The notes under the pieces were generated by a model. The model saw only the letters and a list, made by a program, of their open reading frames with translations, did not search any database and had not been told where the DNA came from. Shown here in pieces: positions 60,112 through 64,000 of a stretch of 64,000 nt of DNA. The position numbers and the translations under genes were made by a program. The DNA lies in NCBI RefSeq assembly GCF_019112545.1, contig NW_025064954.1, forward strand, positions 54,080 through 118,079, in the 5' to 3' direction. Each line of letters opens with the position of its first letter. Within the stretch, counting starts at the first letter, position 1. The stretch is from Guyanagaster necrorhizus (taxonomy: Eukaryota > Basidiomycota > Agaricomycetes > Agaricales > Physalacriaceae).

Positions 60112-61413
60112 GGTTGTGGTTGGAGTATTCTCTGAAGGCTTTATATGCCAGAATTTGGAATAGCTTGAGAAGTGCAACACCTGTTATACAAAGAGTGAGT
60201 GGAATCTCTATTTTTATAAATTCTGTTAGTTTTTTTCATGCATCTTTCTCAACCAGATGGTCCGCTCTCTCATTTTCTGATAATCACTGTGCTCTTTTAT
60301 CTAATTCAGAGTTGATATCTGTTTTCTTTCTTAATAGCTCACTATTATAGCTTAAAGAATCTCTTTGTTAGAAACACTGATGTATCTTGTGTCTTCTGTT
60401 CCTTGTCTGGAAGTTGTGAGATGCTTTGAGATGTATTTTGAGTTAGTGTCATGGAGCATGACTCTGATGTCAATGCTTTCTGCTAGGACTTTTATTGCCA
60501 CTGCCTTGCCAACTTGGTTGGACTGTTGAAGATTTAGTGAAACTCTTATTGCTAATTCAAGGTTGGTTTCTCCTTTCACAAAGATTTCTGTGCCTGCCCT
60601 CACCTCTGCTATTCTGTTTTTGAGGCAGGAGCTATCTGTAGCTGCTAGGATCACATTGTGGAGTTCACACTGATTTTTAAATCTGGCAGTTCATTACAGA
60701 TTTTGCCTTTCATAAAAATATAAAAGGTATTTGTGATTGGCCTATTGACTGTCACTCACCAGTCAAATTCATATCTCTCATCTAATTAAGCAGGATCTTC
60801 TTTGCAGTTCTCTGGAAGCATAAAGTAAGGGTCTCATTTTCTTAAGAGGGTGTCTAGAAGTTCTTTATCATAGAGTAAGCAATCATCTAGTTTCTGACAG
60901 CCTAAATTTTCTAACATGGCTTCACATATGTGGCATATGCATCTTGGATCTTGGCTTACATTACTATGATTAAAGTTGTCAAGAAAAAGAAAGAGCTCTT
61001 TGGCTTCTCTCACTTTTTATAGCTTGTGATTTTTTCTAATATATACACTTGCTGCTGATCTTGTGAGCAGATGAATTTTTGGATTTGCTTTGGAATGATA
61101 CCAGATCAGATGACTGCAAAGGATCTCTCTAGAAAAGGTGATCTCCTCAGCATATAGTCCAGTTTCTTTTGCAATGTTCAGGATCTATTGTAAGTTGAGG
61201 ATAGCTCTGATTTCTTAGTATTGAAGAACTGCAGGAAGATGTTTATCTTGATTTCCTCACTTATGTTTTTCTCTGTTTTAGATCCTTTTTAAGCTATAAT
61301 ATAATGCATAAAGTACATCCAGATTGGTTTTTTCTCAGAGAGGAGTTTTTTTATCCATAATATCTCAATAGTCTTATTCCAAGCTCTTATGTCAAGGATA
61401 TCAAGTTTCTCTT
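60112..61413 (-). pseudogene. LINE-like remnant: RT C-terminal region and RNase H
   Basis: Minus strand. From 61410 it reads degraded sequence with LDILDIRAWNKTIEI and INIFLQFF, then a Cys-rich segment (CICHICEAMLENLGCQ), then an RNase H domain open at 60654-60352 (ATDSSCLKNRIAEVRAG and QSNQVGKAVAIKVLAE), and a tail (ALLKLFQILAYKAFRE) to about 60115. The order matches the C-terminal half of a non-LTR retrotransposon type common in mushrooms. Frameshifts and stops throughout. It directly abuts the copia end. Confidence 0.7.
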
Positions 61414-61836
61414 TGTTATGATTTTTTCACTTTCATTCTTACTTGACTCCTATTTCTGCTTAGTCAGAGCACCTAGCTCAGCACTTAGGACTGTGGAACA
61501 GGCTTAGTTATCACAATGATGAATTCATCATTGTTCTCCAATGCAGCAATGCCTCTCAATGATAGATAACAACTCTTTTATAGGTAGTTATAATACTTAA
61601 GAACAAAGAGCACAATGACTTGGACAGACACAATTAGTAGTAGTATATTTATCTCTATTAATGAACAGTATATAAGTAGGATAGCTCTTGCTGTATATCT
61701 CCAGCTTTGAGCTAAAGTTTATTCTTACCACTTTATCTTGAGCTGACTGTCTACAGGCTTTGAAGCTCTTAATCAACAAGCACATATAGTGAACTCTGAT
61801 ATGACTGTATAAACTTGATACAGCATCAGTTTATCA
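61414..61836 (+). repeat. Truncated solo LTR of the G1/G3 type
   Basis: Starts TGTTATGA, has a TATATAAG box near 61670 and the AGCTTTGAGCTAA self-primer segment near 61704, and stops at AGTTTATCAC. The last ~35-45 bp are missing. No element body follows; unique DNA starts here. Confidence 0.85.
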
Positions 61837-62086
61837 CTGGAAGTGGCTGTTCCATCAAGTTCAAGAGCTCTTGCAGCATCTGATTTTTAGCGTGTCCATC
61901 ATGTATTGACACATTTCTGGCATCAGACCAGAAGGCTGCCATTTCACTGGTGAGAAAGGACGGCAGTGAATGGAAATGAACATGCAATCATGGGAGAAGT
62001 TAGAGCAGTAAATTTCACCATGTACGCGGATACCGGACCAATATAAACCTACACCTCGAATCGGAATATCCCTAACCGAAACCGCC
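61837..62086. other. Repeat-to-host boundary
   Basis: First unique sequence. Composition changes from CpG-poor to CpG-containing around 62020. A 75-codon open frame on the minus strand (62088-61861) is not supported by any motif I recognise. The stretch could be promoter for the plus-strand frame at 62087. Confidence 0.4.
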
Positions 62087-62231
62087 ATGAGTTCATCGAA
62101 GCCACTCTCGGATATTGGCTGTTTTCCTTACTTTCCATCCGAAATCATTGCTTTCATTATCGAGGAGACATGGGCCCTTCCTTTGAGCAAAAAGGAGTGA
62201 CTTTTTTCATGAAGGCATCACTCCGTGTTAG
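62087..62231 (+). pseudogene. Possible broken 5' exon of the next gene
   Basis: ATG at 62087 opens MSSSKPLSDIGCFPYFPSE followed by IIAFIIEETWALPL, a hydrophobic helical start reminiscent of F-box-type proteins of mushrooms. It stops at TGA 62198-62200. A plausible continuation (MKASLRVS) is in another frame, then the frame shifts again into the exon at 62232. Two frame breaks suggest a decayed gene; an unusual splice pattern is the alternative. Confidence 0.35.
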
Positions 62232-62897
62232 TCGAAGACCTTTGAGACGGATATCGACCCGGGAGTCCCTGAACTAGGGTTCGACGCCGCCAACATCCGT
62301 CCACCACCAAAGACGCCTGAGGAGCGTTTCTGGGGTCATAACAGATACACGAGCTGGGATAGACTGGCCAAGTGGATAAAGGAAATGGAACTGCAAAATA
62401 TGGAGGACGAAGTTGTGACGGAATACAGACCACTTCCAGCGCCGCTCCCCAGAAAGCCAAATATCTGGAAGGGTATGATCAGATTCTTTTGGGAAGGAGG
62501 ATGTTTAAGGTTACGCGGCGCAATGTGAGGCGAGCGACGGTTATCGTGTTTTGATTATTCTCTGGATGTGACTGAGAGCAACGAGCCACTGCCTACGTTG
62601 GGAAGGAAATCCCTTCTCCCACAAATTCCGGTCGATGAGATGATGCTTCCACGGCGCGTTCCTCTTCCGTCGCAGCATAGCGAGCTCATAGGCAAGATAT
62701 GGAGGAAGAGGCGGCCGCGGCTCCTCAGGCTGGGCGTTCGGTATGAAGACACGACAGATCCAACACATTCTGGGGAAAGGAAATATAGAACGATAGCATT
62801 AGCGCCCACTAATAAAGCGCGCCGAAAAGGAGGTAGACCACCTGATAACATGAAACGTCAATTGTCAATTATTATCTGCTCTAAACGTCGAGAGTAG
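62232..62897 (+). CDS. Unrecognised host gene, two exons
   Basis: Exon 62232-62524 (open after a TAG that could be a 3' splice site) reads a Trp/Pro-rich protein with GFDAANIRPPPKTPEERFW and SWDRLAKWIKEM. A 54-bp intron (62525-62578, GTGAGG...GAG) joins it in frame to 62579-62897, a basic, Arg-rich part (KIWRKRRPRLLRLGVRYED, NKARRKGGRPPDNMKRQ), stop TAG at 62895-62897. Codon use has CpG, unlike the repeats. The start is unclear: either it belongs with the frame at 62087 or it is 5'-truncated. I recognise no domain. Moderate confidence that it is or was a gene. Confidence 0.5.
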
Positions 62898-63359
62898 TAG
62901 CAACGCACTCGATCACGGGTGGCCGCGTTCCCGTATCCTTCCGTAGCCCCCACATCCCTGGCAGTTTGTCTTCCTTGTGCATAATTTGCTGCATGGTCAT
63001 TTTCTGGGGCTGCACAGTGGCGTAAAGTTAGGAGCAGAATGTCAGAATATCTCTCAGAGGGCTCTGGCATGAAATTCTCTGAGGCATTGGACAATTTGTA
63101 ATGACGTAGCGCCACATGGCAAGAATTTGAGAATGAGCGGTACAGCGCCCGGGCACTCGGAAGGTGAAGCATGAAGAAGGCTCGCGTGGAATCGCCATCT
63201 CGCAATTGGGGTTGAACATACAGTAGTATGAAATTCAGGGTGTACTGGATATTGATATGCTTGAAGTTCAGAAAATGTACAAAATCCCGGTTGCGTGCTC
63301 TGAAGCGACACCATTCCAATGAGCGACAAGATTAGTACACAGCCTTGCAATGAACCTCC
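62898..63359. other. Convergent intergenic region
   Basis: Between the stop of the plus-strand gene and the stop of the minus-strand dioxygenase. A 153-codon open frame on the minus strand (63319-62858) has no motif or splice support; I treat it as chance. Confidence 0.4.
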
Positions 63360-63972
63360 TCAGACATAATAGTCTTGCACCACAAGGTTCTTAACCTGGA
63401 AGACCGCATCCGGTTTATTCTCAGCGATACGAGTCTTCGTCCGGTCATGGACATTCTTCACTCGCGCACGGACATACTCTAGAGGTGAAAACCATGAGTA
63501 ATTCATTAAAAACTTGGGGGACCCATTACAGACCATATCCACTGACAGAGTCTTCATTGACTTTGGTTTCGTCTTCGGTCACCAACCCTTCGCGGAAGAG
63601 AACAGGACTCGGAGCAGGAACCATCGGTACATCATCACCTGGTCTTGCAAAATAGAAGAGCCCGAGACGTTCAAGATGCGTTTGGTCGGGAGGAGGACGG
63701 ACGACGCGATGAATGGTACTTCTGATATATCCCTACATTGAGGCAGTAATGAATATATATCTCACATCGAAATCACTCCGCCATCACCTTCGTTAAGAAT
63801 GACAAGGTGTCGGCTGCATTGCAGGTGATGCCTCCTGGGACATATTTGACCCACTTCCATTCATTATTGGGATCCTTGACTTGGAGTCTACGAATAGAGT
63901 GAGCGCATATAAGCATGACGGAGAGTTGAACTCACGCTGCAACGGGCTGAGAGAAGAGGAGGGTAAGAGAAC
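63360..63972 (-). CDS. Fe(II)/2-oxoglutarate dioxygenase, isopenicillin N synthase-like (3' part)
   Basis: Minus strand, four exons: 63972-63936, 63887-63788, 63732-63534 and 63478-63360 (stop TGA), with introns of 48, 55 and 55 bp, all GT...AG and in phase. A further intron runs off the window. The visible ~150 residues hold GSLTLLFSQPVAALQVKDP, then KYVPGGITCNAADTLSFLT, then the iron-ligand region YIRSTIHRVVRPPPDQ (His is the C-terminal metal ligand), and ERLGLFYFARPGDD, where the Arg would bind 2-oxoglutarate. The N-terminal H-x-D ligands lie outside. This fits the 2OG-Fe(II) oxygenase C-terminal domain of cytosolic enzymes acting on small molecules; the substrate is unknown. The exon frames are intact, so this is probably a working host gene at the edge of the repeat nest. 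Confidence 0.88.
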
Positions 63973-64000
63973 CTGTTATGAAGCTTCAGACCCATTTCAT

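Noticed and set aside
61861..62088. 75-codon minus-strand frame at the repeat/host edge
   Set aside because: Short, no recognisable domain, overlaps the more plausible plus-strand start.
62858..63319. 153-codon minus-strand open frame in the host part
   Set aside because: No motif, not joined in frame to the dioxygenase, lies after its stop codon.
1..64000. CRISPR array, tRNA or rRNA genes, bacterial operons
   Set aside because: No spaced direct repeats or tRNA-like folds noticed; retroelement families and introns point to a fungus.

Overview
The window is fungal, most likely a TE-rich agaricomycete (mushroom-forming basidiomycete; genus not determinable). About 61.8 of the 64 kb is a nest of dead LTR retrotransposons. 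Only the last ~2.1 kb looks like ordinary host DNA: it is CpG-containing, has 48-55 bp introns, and carries an Fe(II)/2-oxoglutarate dioxygenase gene on the minus strand plus one unrecognised gene.

I name the elements G1-G8 (Ty3/gypsy), CP (copia), L (LINE-like) and R (a 1.38-kb TG...CA repeat). Two elements are whole and bounded by equal-length LTRs and 5-bp target-site duplications (TSDs): G8 (40051-48510, plus, TSD ATACT) and G7 (24393-32954, minus, TSD ACAAG). G3 (5785-18046, plus, TSD CTGAG) is bounded the same way but holds foreign DNA inside. G1, G2, G4 and CP are each split into two pieces lying tens of kb apart on opposite strands, and G6 is cut at R.

The split pieces make sense if bases 1342-34447 are one inverted block lying between two inverted copies of R (1-1341 and 34448-35828). 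Flipping the block back makes reading frames continue across each junction and pairs the TSDs: G1 in G2 (CTCAA exact), G2 in G4 (GTTCT/GTTTC), G4 in copia (CTAGA/TTAGG), R in G1 (CTGG/CCAG). The original nest is then copia > {G6 > G7 and R; G4 > {G3; G2 > G1 > {R; G8}}}, next to a LINE remnant, a truncated LTR and the host genes.

G1-G3 and G5-G8 are one Ty3 chromovirus clade: ORF0, gag with CCHC knuckle, then protease, reverse transcriptase (RT), RNase H, H2C2 integrase and chromodomain. Two things stand out. First, a ~330-codon leader ORF with one N-terminal membrane segment is conserved ahead of gag and overlaps the gag frame. Second, the sequence just after each 5' LTR is complementary to a site about 30 bp downstream of the LTR TATA box, and this pairing changes in step between elements, which is the signature of Tf1-type self-priming. 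G4 is a different chromovirus with an antisense ORF between its chromodomain and 3' LTR. Nearly all frames are broken by transition mutations (CpG to TpG/CpA). G8 is youngest and keeps CpGs and mostly TGA stops.
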